Origin: Albula goreensis
Lineage: Eukaryota; Chordata; Actinopteri; Albuliformes; Albulidae
Assembly (NCBI GenBank): GCA_022829145.1
Contig: CM040745.1
Span: 22,474,906 to 22,538,905, forward strand
Length of the DNA stretch: 64,000 bases
Direction: 5' to 3'
Below are positions 28,129-40,652 of the stretch, in pieces (the first letter of the stretch is position 1; each line of letters begins with the position of its first letter). The notes beneath the pieces are model-generated. The model was not told the origin of the DNA and searched no databases. It saw nothing but the letters and a program-made list of their open reading frames with translations. Both the position numbers and the translations under genes were made by a program.

Positions 28129-31100
28129 TAGTTGTAATGCATTAAAATCAGTAAAGCAGTAAAAATAACATGCAATGTAACTATGAAAACCTAGCCAGGG
28201 TGCTCATATTATAATTAGGTATAATATTGATACATTATTAAATATAATGAAACATTTTATTTCTTTCTTTATCTTGTGTTTTGGGGAATGGATCTCACAG
28301 TCTTATCTGTTACTGTCTGGAGTTGGGGTCAAGAGGGGGCTCTTGAGCAGGCATTACTTATAAAGCAGAAATATTCCTGGCCGGTAATTTCTTACAATCA
28401 CAGGAAGGCTGTGCAGAACTTATGGTCCTCTTACTTTACTTTAGCTCAACAGAAATTTCCTCTTTTGATATGTATCTTTTGCAGTTGCTGCTCTGGACTT
28501 TACCGGACATTATACTCCCAGCTCCTTTACCAATAGAAAACAAGATCATGTGTTTGTTTACTGCACTAGTTTCCGCATTATCCTAATGGGTCTAGATGCC
28601 AAGGAATTTCACTTGTTTATGTGAGCTTTATAATTAAAAATCCATAGATAAACAATCAAAATGACTTCCAGTGCCATTTCTAAACAAACACAGATTTTAT
28701 TCTGTGGGCACTGAAATCATAAAAACATCATTGTAATTTTTTTTTTTTTTATTCAGCATACACATCCTCTAGCTAATTTGTCACACAATGATGGACAGAT
28801 ATGCAATAGAAGTAAAAGGAAAGTACAGCATCAAGTAGACATGAAACCCAAGCACCCAGTAATTTTGTTAGGCCTTTTTCATTACATTCCTCTGTTATTA
28901 ACCTTAATAGAAAATGTTTGCTCCCTGTATGTGAGTTCTAATAATCTCAGCCATATTCCAAGAAGTATTAACTGTTGCCCTTTCTGGGCTCCTGTTGACA
29001 GGTTTGTTTGTGAATAATCACTGGCAAGGAAGTGGCATGCAAGCAATTTTAAAGGACTTTGCTGTTGGGTGTCAAATTTGTTCTGTATCCGGTGCCTTGT
29101 GAAAGCTTTAATACCCAGGGAATTAGAGGGGGAGCAGTGTAGGACGGTTGACACACACATAGCTTCTGGATACTAGAGCAATGTGCTGATTTCATTCTTC
29201 CGGCCTTGCTTTCCATTCATTGGAGTCCATTTTAATACACCTGTTTCAGTACATTGGGGCCAAATTCATGCATACGTCAGTGGCCGTGCAGAATGACGCA
29301 CACTGGCTGCCATTGGAGTCACACTTTGTGAGATTTGGACAGATGCCATACTGGTTGGCCACCTTTGGAGCTGCAAAATTCAATGCATACAGCAGGAGAG
29401 TGTGAGATAAAGGGAACCCTTGTTTATTTGAAAATTATAGTATCTCTGGTTTATTTTTCTGTTGTACAGGTAAAGTTACAGGTCATACAGAAAGTAATCA
29501 CTGTTGACTTTGTAACTCTGATCCCTAAAAGATTTCACTTTTTTTCATGACCTTATGTGTGGAGGACAAACAATAAAGTCTGTTGATCAACTTTACAACC
29601 AAAGACATGTCAGTGGCACTAGTTTCAATTTTTTGCTAAAAAATCCTTAGCCATGTGCTAATGTTTATGTTTTTAGCCTTAGGCACAGCTAAAAACATAA
29701 AATTGGTTGGAAAACTGTACTAACAGACCACTTTGCATTTTATTTGCTCTCATTGTAGAGTAGCACTTTATAAAAATGCACCATATATGGTAAAGATAAT
29801 CTGACCTATTTTAATAGCTTTTCAACAGTGTCAATATGGCAAATTGAACATTGAATAATATCTATCACTTTCACTAGCATAGAATAGTATTTATCACTTT
29901 CAGTACACATACCGTGGAAGCGTCAGGTCCTGGAATGACCAGCCCCAGCTCTTCCAACAGCCGTGACCCATTTGCAGGGACAGGAAAGTGAGGATCGGGG
30001 GGGGCTCTCAAATGTCAACACCTGTCCTCGGTTTGTCCAGGGAGGCCACTCATGGGAAACAGAGCCAGTATGGCTTCTCAGAAGAGTGCAGTCAAACTCC
30101 CAGTGTCAATGCAGCCCTGGCCCATTGGCTGCACTACTGGACCTTCATAGCTCACTGAATATTCTGGCCTGTAGGACTATCTCCAAACTCCTCAACCATG
30201 GATGTATCCACCGATGTATCTGCCAGTTGAAACAAATATTTTGTTGCATCAATAATATTTGCTTCATCAACCATCTGATGCCATGAAGAAGCTTTCTCAC
30301 TCACCTCGTGTCTGCATGTCACTTTAGTGGGTAAAGAGATTTACCAACCTCCCATTTTCAGATATAATGGCTGCTAGAAGTATGAGCTTCAAAATTAATT
30401 CAAATAAATCACTCAGTCATTCAGGGTTACCAAAATGAACACAGCTGTACACTGCGTCATGAGGAAAAAAGACACTTTATGATTTGCTTACAGGTATGTA
30501 GACTAATGAGCAACAGAGCACTTGAAAAAACTTGTGGAACTGTTGGTGAACTTTTAAATACCTCATGTTGTTTCTGCTCAGGAAACAATTTTCAAGGCAT
30601 CCCGTTCGAGTACTTTAGGCATTCTTGGTAACCCAATCAACTGAACCTCAAAAGGGAAGTGTCCCATTACCGGACTACACATGAAAAGGAAGAGTACTAA
30701 TGCTTTGTTTGTAGATCTTGGTGCCATAGTCATTCTCAGGGTAATGGCCACAAACTATGAACATCTATCAACTTTAATGAACATAAAGCAAATTTAACAA
30801 TAAGAAATTAAATGTTTAGCTTTGAGGCAACCCTCTCTTCTTGTCATGTCTTGTCCTTCATAAAATAAAAAAAATTGTTGATCACAAAATAAAATCATAA
30901 AATTGTATTTTATATTAAAGAACCATATGTAAAACCTAAGCACCATTCACCCATATTAACCAATCAAAATGTTTAGTTAATATTGGTCTGCTTCACATAA
31001 GTGGCCACTTATATTGTCTTCATTGAGAATGTTTGTGTACACAAATCGACCATGTTTGTAAACATTAAACTTAGTTCAGGAACTGTAATAGTGATAAAAA

Positions 31101-34100
31101 GTTGGCCTGAGTCCTAAATCTACATCAGTGCTATCAGCACGGTCTCAGAAACTGTTTTATTAACCAGAGCCCCTCCCTTCTCCCCATTTCCTCTCCTATC
31201 ACAGACAGGGGTGATTAGATAGAAAAGCATACAAGTAGGCGCCTTCCCATCCTGTGTTACTTTGCTGCATACAGGAGAACACAGCAGGTCGAGACCTCAG
31301 TCAACACATTCTTACCCTCCGCCATTGTGTTTGCCTGTGTAACCCACAACAATTGCGCCAGTTAATGCATTTTTCAAGTCGCAAAACACTGGATTAAAAT
31401 TTCTTCCGTTCTTGTGAAAATTAAAATTCTTGGAAAATACATAATATCAAGATGACAGGAAAGTTAAATGGATTGCCTCACACATTTTGACACCATTAAA
31501 TGATGTCATGTTAAGTCTTGACAGGGGTCACAAGCCTTCTGGTTTCCACACCTTAGAGCTGAAACACAGTTTTCCTGGCATAATGTCAGCCAGTTGATGG
31601 GGAGGGGTAATATTAGCAGGATTTCCCATGAGGCCTTCTTTTTAATTATGCCGCATTTTGCTGTGCTCAGATCTCTCAATCTGTCTGTCTGTCTATCACT
31701 TGATATTATTCAGTCATTAATAATGCGGCATTTAAAACACAATATCTAGGCTGCCATGCAAGAGTTTGTACTATCCAAATGTGGCAAGCACTCTCTTCAT
31801 ATCTACACTCTGTGTTCTGATGGTCTCCACTCAGTACGAAGAATGGGGATGGCTGAATACAGCACATGTGAGGGAACTTGATCATTTTGCCATTTTCAAG
31901 ACAGAGTGATATCTTTACAGAACATGCTATTGTGTGTGTGTAAGAGATCTGTTTGTGCCCACACTTTTTACATCTAATTATGCTAAGCATCACCATGGTA
32001 TTTTACATGTAAGAAGTCTTGGCATTATATTAACATAAGAAGACTTAACTCAATTGGTTGTCCAGGGCAAAACCAAAAATTGTTGTAGCTTTCAGCAAAG
32101 ATACAAATGAAAGCTACACATTTCTGGTTATGGGCAATGTTGCTCCCATCCCATAAAATCAGATTTTTCATAATTTTATGATGGCACAGAGTTTCTTAGC
32201 AGCCTGTGAGAGTGTTGGAACACAGTTACACAAGTTAAAGAGGTAAGAATCCTGCTCCTTTTCACAAACAACTTTTGCTGTTTGTGTAAATATTTCAGCA
32301 GAGTAGGACTGTGAACACAGAGATTCAGGCCTGTATTTTTTGTTGCTAGCAGCAGCAGGATCAAAGCATTGCATGACACAATGCATATGCTTAATCTGTT
32401 ATGTGTTACATATAAGTTTTCCAGCCATGCAAGCCGATCCAATATGTTATATGTCACTGTCTGGTGCTTCCACAGTAGTAAAGCAAAAGCCATCAGCTCC
32501 AAGATATCAACAGCATTTTGCAAAGGATATTTCCAATTTAATTTGATGATAAGTTCCATTGGCAATACCCTTAGGCGGTCTCTTCTCTCAATTTGTGCTT
32601 TCATTAGTCTGGTATGTTTGCTGTTTTAGTTTTAAGGGGGAAAGGGTTTGGCAGAAAGTTCCTGACTGAAATTAAAATGAAGAAAATTATCATATATAAA
32701 TTTTGTGTTAACTTTGGCTTTATGTATTTTGTCATTCTGATAGAGAAACTATGAATTAAGGGTGGGGTAAGGAAAAGGCATAATGGAAGGAGTTGATTGC
32801 AAGTAAAATACAGTTATCTCAGCTGTTGGTTTGTATGCGTTGTGTACCGTAAGGATATGCCCCATGGTCCAGAATTAGGTCCTGAACATGGCCATGCGAC
32901 CATGGTCCAGTATCCCCATGGTCTGGCATATAACTGCCCATTTTTCATATTTTTCCCTGTATGTGAGTTCTAATAATCTAATCTAATAATATTTACCATG
33001 GGAAGAACTCCGATAGATTCAGTGCTGGTTATCTGAATGTACCATCTATGCATTAAGTCCAGACAGCACAGCTAGACTGAAAGAACCCAGTGAATGAAGA
33101 GTTTGGAGATTTAAACTGATCTGGAGGACATACATGCTGGTCTTGTACCAGGATTCCAGAAGTGCACTAGTGCGATAACAGAGTAATGGCTCAAGTCCTC
33201 TGTTTCCTCTACAGTAACTGCATAGTATGATTTTATAGTCTGATAGTTTGATTTTACCTCTGCTTTCTTTTTTGGATTGAGGTGGCAAAATAGCTGCAAC
33301 CCAGGATTTGCTGCGAGCTAAGGTGTGTCAGGTACCAATGACTTTAAAAGGGAATCATTTTCTGTTCAGTTGGGTATGCTGTAACATTTTTGAGGACAAC
33401 AGAACATTCTAAAACATATAATGGGATATATCTAATTACTTCATTGGTGAATAGTTGACTTACCTGCCAAGCTTAAAACATCTCTGGTGGGAGAAAGAGC
33501 TGAAAATAGCAAAGTTTTGGAATGTAACTAATATTTTAAAACCAATCACATCAGCTCATTGAAAACAGGTCCAAGGGGAAGACAGAATTTCAGACAACAA
33601 GCATTTTAAACTGTACTGAAAGCAGATGTTGTTCGATGCAACATTCTTCTGGCCTCTGAGAATCTGACAACTGTTTAAGCTGTCATGTCACTACATTGTG
33701 ATTGCTGCTACAGTAAGCTCTGTTGCCAGATAATAAGAGAAGAACATCTCAAGATCTCAGTATCTCATCATCTGGGTTATGAGACCAGTGAACAGCTGAA
33801 ATGTGTCTAAATCTTAAATATATTTAGCTTTGAGGCAACCTTCCCTGTCTTCCTTTCAAGCCAACAAAATGAAATGTCATATGTAAAATAGCACACAGAA
33901 CTCCTGTAGTGGAGACTGAGCTGAGAAGCCTCTGCGCCAAGTTCCCAGGACACAGTGTACCTTGCGTTCCTCGTGCACACTAAATCATGCAGAAAGACAG
34001 CACATCAGCACCCAGGTCTACAGATCCTGGCAGGACAGAAGGATTTACCTTCAGGAATGCTGTGAATGGCAAATTAGAATGGAACAGGGAAACTTTGCGG

Positions 34101-34604
34101 TGAATGCTCTGCACTTAACAATACTGCACACAAATGTTGGAACATCACAATATCTACCTGCAATCTAGGAGTAACACTTCCAGAGGACAAGGACCATCTG
34201 AATGATACAAATTGGGATCTAGTAGCATAATGGCTTTGATCAGTGAAACAGACAATTTAAGTTGTGAAAAAGTGAGATTTAAGTAGATAATTGGTTGTTA
34301 ATTGGCTGTTGTGTCACAGAGGGAAGGATTACAAAGACCCCTTTACCTAAGTGATGTATACCTCCCCAGAAAATGACTGCTTAGCATGCCTTTATAAAAA
34401 GTCATACATGATTATTGACAGCTATGATTTCCACTAATGGTTGAACTGCAAATTTTTATTAAGGCTTAAATTTCTGGCTGGTGTAAGCCCCTCCAACACC
34501 CACAAACCCCTAAACATCACTTAGCCAGCTAGCTACTAATGTGTTAGTACAGGAAGAGAGCCATTTGAAGTCCTTTCACTGTGCCCCTTCTGGTGTGTAC
34601 ATGC

Positions 34605-34631
34605 TTGTGTATGTGTGTGTGTGTGTGTGTC
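34605..34631. repeat. Short (GT)n microsatellite
   Basis: About ten GT units with flanking imperfect TGTA and TGCG units. Confidence 0.85.
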
Positions 34632-36109
34632 TGCGTGTGACATATTATTTTAAAATATTCAAATATTATTTTATTGGTATCAAAAGTACAGTTAAATTTT
34701 TAATGTAATGTAATTGTCTTCTTTACATTTTCCCTACCTATCTGTTTGGAGTAATTTTGTCAGTTGTAATTATATAATGGGCATTAATAGCTATTAATCA
34801 GTGAAATGGATACTGAATTTATAAATATTTTAGTGTCGGTTGATTCTATCAGCTCCTTCTTCAGGTTACTTAGTTTACTTTCAAACTTTCCAGCATGAAT
34901 TGAATAGTGTTTCATGCCATGCAAAATGTAATTTACAAATAAAAATTTGGGTTTGATTGGCAGTTGAAATTAAAATGTTTGAAATTGCTTTTTTATTAAT
35001 GTAATGCTTCCATGCTCTCATTTGATAGCCAGATAAGAGTTTAACATTGACTTACGCTGTCTTCCAAAGCTTTGTTATTGCATAAAATGATGATATTTTG
35101 AAATCTATGGTTTTTAGACTGCACTTTGTGAGTCTCTTGTGACTCCAGTCCAGGCAGATAGGCCTGTCTGTGACGTTCACAGACTAGGTTAAAAAAAGAA
35201 CAGGCTGTAGCTGTCTTTCGCAATTAGGAAATGTCTCTTCCGCTCTCGCCAAATGGAGCTGAAAGGTTTCCATTGTTTACTGAGAGACTTAACTTCAGAA
35301 CTGTAAACAGAAAGATATAGCCACCATCATTCTCGCATAGTTATATGTATCTGTATCTGAATTATACTATCACTTGTATGGAGCAGTACTATAGATACTA
35401 TAATATAAGGTATGGACAATAATGTTGGGAGGAATGGTAAATTAGTTCGACATGGGGTAGAAAAATCAAATATTGCACTGATCTAAGCTGTTTAATTAGG
35501 TGAAATATACTACAAATGTGCTGTCTCTTTCTTTCCTACCCTGTTGGGCAGGACAGAAGGTGCCAATTTCCTAACACATGTTCAGTAAAGAACAGGTATG
35601 ACTGCATGATACATATTAGGAAAGTTGGCTGTTTTTGTTAAGTTATTACAAGCTGTTTTTTTTTTTTTTACCAGTGTCATTACCAAGTACCAGTTATAAA
35701 GGCTGGGCAATGACTAAACTATGGTACATAAACCCAGACTAATCAGCAACAGTAAGAATACACAATTTGCAGTAGCCACTTAAAAAGTTAATCGTTTAAC
35801 TATTCAAATGGTTCAGTCTGATAATCATACAATAATAGCGTAATAACATGTGCCGAAGACAAATAAATCAGCACAAGGGAAACTTTTTTTTTTTTACAAT
35901 TGATATTATCACAAACAAAATATATAAAATTGTTTGCCACACAAGTATTTTGAAATACATGTAGCCAGCAAGGTAACAGGCGTAATATATTCAATGGTAA
36001 AGTGAGTTAACCATCAACACACTGGCTTGGTTACCTGCACATGCCATAGCTCAGTATGTTTAAATTTTTTAACAGTGTAGCTAATATAACTCTATCAAAG
36101 TCAAATAAA

Positions 36110-36173
36110 GCTAGCTTGGGAGCTAGCACTACTGGTTGTGGGCTAGCTTGAAAGCTAGCACTGTGGGTAGTGG
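36110..36173. repeat. Tandem 32-bp duplication with four GCTAGC palindromes
   Basis: Two adjacent 32-bp units, 36110-36141 and 36142-36173, each contain GCTAGC twice, twelve bases apart. The units differ at a handful of positions. Confidence 0.75.
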
Positions 36174-36613
36174 CCAACTAGCAAGCCCATCTTGCTCTAA
36201 CAAGTCAGCTAAAAGACATTGCATGATAGTTTATAGTAAATCTAATATTTTTTTATCGCTAAACCATCTGCTGCTACTGATAGCTAAAATTAAAGGCTAT
36301 GATCCATAATACTCTTATAACCAATCGATTTAGTCAACATTAGCTTGGTAGCATTAGATAAATTACACATATTGAGCTGAGGTCATGCAAACCTAGCCCG
36401 AATAGTATTACATATTGTCCAAGCTAAGACTAAATTTTTAAGACACATTTTTTAAATGTCTTTTCTTCGTGCTTCCTCTAATACAAGACTGCTTTAAAGG
36501 CATTACAGGTATAACACATACACATCCCAATCAATTGCTTCCTACCAGTGTAAGGGGCCCATTGTTATATTGACTCACCCTATTCCTGCGTTTATAGCCT
36601 TAGAACAGACAGC

Positions 36614-36655
36614 ATGCTTAGATCCTTCTTTGAGAAAGATGAAGGATCTAAGCAT
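36614..36655. repeat. Perfect 15-bp inverted repeat
   Basis: The arms atgcttagatccttc (36614-36628) and gaaggatctaagcat (36641-36655) are perfectly complementary around a 12-nt loop. It is shorter than a microRNA precursor. Function unknown. Confidence 0.8.
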
Positions 36656-37523
36656 AGAATAGTGTGGGAGCTGTTGCTCTTCAATCCTTTTGACAAACGG
36701 TCTTATAATTACTGTTGAATTGCAAAAAGTAAGAAAGCTATTATGTAAACATCTGTCGAAGCTTTAAAAATGAAGCAAGCCATCTTGTTAAGTTCTTTCT
36801 TTTTTCATGGTTGGTGTGAATATTTTGTATTATATCTATGTATATCTTCCATGCAGCGCAGCCAGTTGTCAAAATTCATTTAAATTGTTTAATCTACAAC
36901 CCATTTGTAGCTCATGTCATTTAATCATTTCCAAAGTCTGAATTTTTGCCACACCACCTTGGCTTTACAGAAAGGAGTATGGAAATGTGGATAGAAAAGT
37001 GAATAATGCTGTAACTAAAAGGGAAGTCAGGGTTAAACCTAATGGTGCACTTGAGTGTGTGGGCTGGCAAACCCTCTCTAGAAGCAGGCTCTTATGTTCT
37101 GTTCGTGGTGCTGCACAGCATTTTATGAACTTTATCTGTGAACTTTCCAGAGGCGTTAGTGACATGCAGGTATGTGTCACTTCTATAATAAGTCCATTGT
37201 GATGTTTTTGTCTTTTTTTATAGTTCAGAAGAGCATGTAGATGAGTGGTAAGGCCCCACAGCAAAGGCTGGAGGTAGAGTTGAGAGAGAAAACAACATTC
37301 GTGGGTGTGAAAATGTGTGGGAGGATGGATGTGTTGGACCATGGTACCTTGACTAAAATGGTAAACTTGACAGAAGGATTAATTTAAAAATGTAAAGAAA
37401 CATACATACCAAAATATTCTTTAGAATGTAGTGAAAATTAATCCCCATGCCAGCTGAACTATGACAAGTCAGTTTTGATTTTATTGGCATGAAAATTGCC
37501 CCCACCCCTACCCACCCTTCCAC

Positions 37524-37527
37524 CCAC

Positions 37528-37606
<79 letters not shown>
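37524..37606. repeat. (CA)n microsatellite
   Basis: About 38 CA units with one CACG interruption near the left end, preceded by a C-rich CCCACC stretch. Confidence 0.97.
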
Positions 37607-37607
<1 letters not shown>

Positions 37608-39158
37608 TATTTTACATATACAAACTAGTTCACTTTATATAAGCAAACATTGGCATATACTTTTCATGGATTGATAGGTTATCTTCATTTATCGGTCTTA
37701 GTACTATTACATTTTAATGCACATTTGGAATGCGTACTAACACAGAAAGTTCTATTTTCAAAACTCAATAAATGATTGGAAAGGTCTGTCCAATACATTG
37801 ACATACCTACTTTGAGTCTGAATTATTCGAGTCGATTCAGGTAAAATGGAGCCAGATGTACAAACATTGTGGATTTGTACCTTGGCCATTACGACAGCTT
37901 CCAGGAAAAACTGTGGTAGTGAAATGCACTATATTGTCAGAAAAAATATTACGAAGCAGTATTTTACAAAAGACTAATGCAATGAAAAGGAGAACAGCTA
38001 AACACACTGAAACTGCGATCTGGGTATATTACACCTTGTTTTTATGACACATATTATACATCATAGCTTTCCTCATCCTCACCATATTTGACACCACTAA
38101 GTAAACCATAATGACCACTGCTCACTTGAGAGAAATGTGTCCATTCATTCTTTATTTGTCATAAAGATTGACATGCAAATAAAGCATTATTTTTTATTTA
38201 TTTATGTTTTTTCACAAGCACATTTCGGCCAGTGCAGAAATAACCAGCAAAAACTATGCAGGCAGTGTTTCCTGAGCTCATGTGGACAGAGACTCAGTGG
38301 ATCAGTGACAGTGGTGACACTCTGATTTCCTTAGTGTCCATAAGTTGCATTTATGCTTTCCGCTGTACAGCGCCTGACGGTCAGTGAACCATGAGTGGTG
38401 GGACAGGAAGGGAAGCATCCGGGCCGATTTCAGCATCCACTACCAGCAAGGGAACAAATATTTAAGAGCACCTTGTAGCACCTCCACTGCTCCACATATG
38501 TATTTTGGTTTCCCTCATATAATGACTTAGAATGTAATTTTGTGGTTATTGGGGCAAAGTTGACTCTAAAATAACTTCTAAAACATATCACTTTTGATTG
38601 GGAGTCAACATAAAACATTTATATCTAGAATCATGTAATCACAGTCAAAATGTAATTAATTTAGTCATTTATTGTCACATTTGAAAATAATATGTCTGTT
38701 ATATAACATTTTGTGATAAGCATTAAAACAAAGCCTTTAATTAATATTAGTTGAGGTTTGGTTGCTGGGGCAGTACTACCTGACATCTGCCTCATTCATA
38801 CAGCATGGAGGAAACATCTGGGGAAGCTATGTCCTTGGATATTTTTTCAGTCCCAGAACTAAATCCCACAGACCTCTTAAATAACTTGGGGACATAAAAT
38901 GTAGGCGACTTTAATGCATGGTTGTGATGTGTACAATAGCAATCTGTTTCATTATTTTATTTTCAAGAGGATTTCAATTCATATCAGTTCAATGAAACAT
39001 TATGATAATTTTTCCTGTGTTACACATCCAAATGGTTGTACATTTTTTCTTTTGTTGGTTAGGTATCAAAAACAAGTGAAATTAATCTTTAATAAATTAT
39101 AGTTTACCCCTGCCAAACAATCCAAGAGCAGAATAGTTCATTACTCTGAATTACCCAA

Positions 39159-39256
39159 GGGGGCAGGCTGTAGTCTAGAGGCTAAGGTACATGACTGGGA
39201 CCCTGGAGGTTGGTGGCCCAAACCCCAGTCTAGCCACAGCAAAACCACCATTGCCC
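39159..39256 (+). mobile_element. Truncated copy of the same tRNA-derived SINE
   Basis: This segment matches the 5' part of the element at 55324-55541 almost base for base, for example gctaaggtacatgact and ggttggtggcccaa, and stops after the CCATTGCCC segment. The tail block is missing. The A box is altered (TAGTCTAGAGG). Confidence 0.75.
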
Positions 39257-40652
39257 TTTTTGTGGAAACCATTATCAGTTCATACATATATTGGTTTCAT
39301 ATATTTCAATATGAAGATGGAAACCTACTTACAGGATATTCATCTAACCAAAATTGTAAAAGGTGATTTATATAGTGTAGCAGTGAGTGATTAAAAGCAT
39401 AGTACTCTTTAATTTGTGAATTAATGTAAGTATGTGTATCCATAATATATTGGAAGCATATTTAGGACATTTTTCATATGAATGCATGATTGTATATTTG
39501 TATTTTATTAAATTGTTAAGCTGGGGAGAAGCAGTTGTTAAGGAAGTTAGCAACTCACAAGATTTTCTTTTTATCTATGAATGGGCAGACCATAAGATTA
39601 AGAACATGCTTCCTGGTGAGATTAACTTTGGTCTTCTGCTGTTCTTCAAAATGGTAACAGCATAGCAGTACATTTTGGTTTTTTAAAAAAAATATTTGTG
39701 TAGTGTAATTTTTCACGGCAGTTTAACTTGCCAGATAGTATGTCTTTTCAGGTAAACAAATGTAGATTGATTATATGGTCAGAACTGCAATCCACCAGAA
39801 TGGAGTGCAAATTTCATTTATAAAAGAGTGGTCCTGGAGAGCCAGAGCCTCTGCAGTTTCACAGCTGTTGCACTTATGTGACATTTTGGTGCCAGATAGT
39901 TTTGAAATATTTTTCCTCCATTTTGACAATTGCACCATCTGGCACAGTCTGGCCCATGATATGTGCATCATTTTTTGACAAGATCTGTTCATTCCATCTT
40001 GAATGTGTGAATGAGATACAACACAACCACAGAAATCTCTAACAAAAAAATACATGGATGACAACCTAGTTTTGAAAGCTTTGCCTACTAAGCAGATAAT
40101 TGTGTATGATCATACAGTTTCTTTGGTAACAAGTGGGATGGTCAAATGCTACAGTATGGGACTAAGGAATAGTATATATTTATGGGATTTTTTTATTTAT
40201 GGGAAAATAAAATGTAGCAAATACAAATGAATACAAACCAAGGAGGTAAAATTTTACCACTTAAATATGAAAAAAGGTTAAATAGCAGACAGTGATAAAG
40301 TTTGAATGTTCACTACATCATAGCAGCTAACATGAAACTGTCTAAAATTCTGTTACATCACTACACTTGCAATTGAACAGAGTAGGTGAAATAATCAAGC
40401 TAATATGCAAGTGTGATATAAAATAGCATTTGAGAAGAGAAGAAAACAAAAACACTATTGCTGATAATTATCTATATTTGCAAACATTGCAACATTGCCC
40501 ACATTCAGTAATAAACAGTTGGCCACAAATAAAATGTCAACAACAGAGAATAAGACATACAATGTACATTCACACAGTGGAGAAAAGCCCAAGAAACTAG
40601 GTCTCCATAAAATACAGTACAGTTGCATCATACTGAAATTGTTTCAACATCA

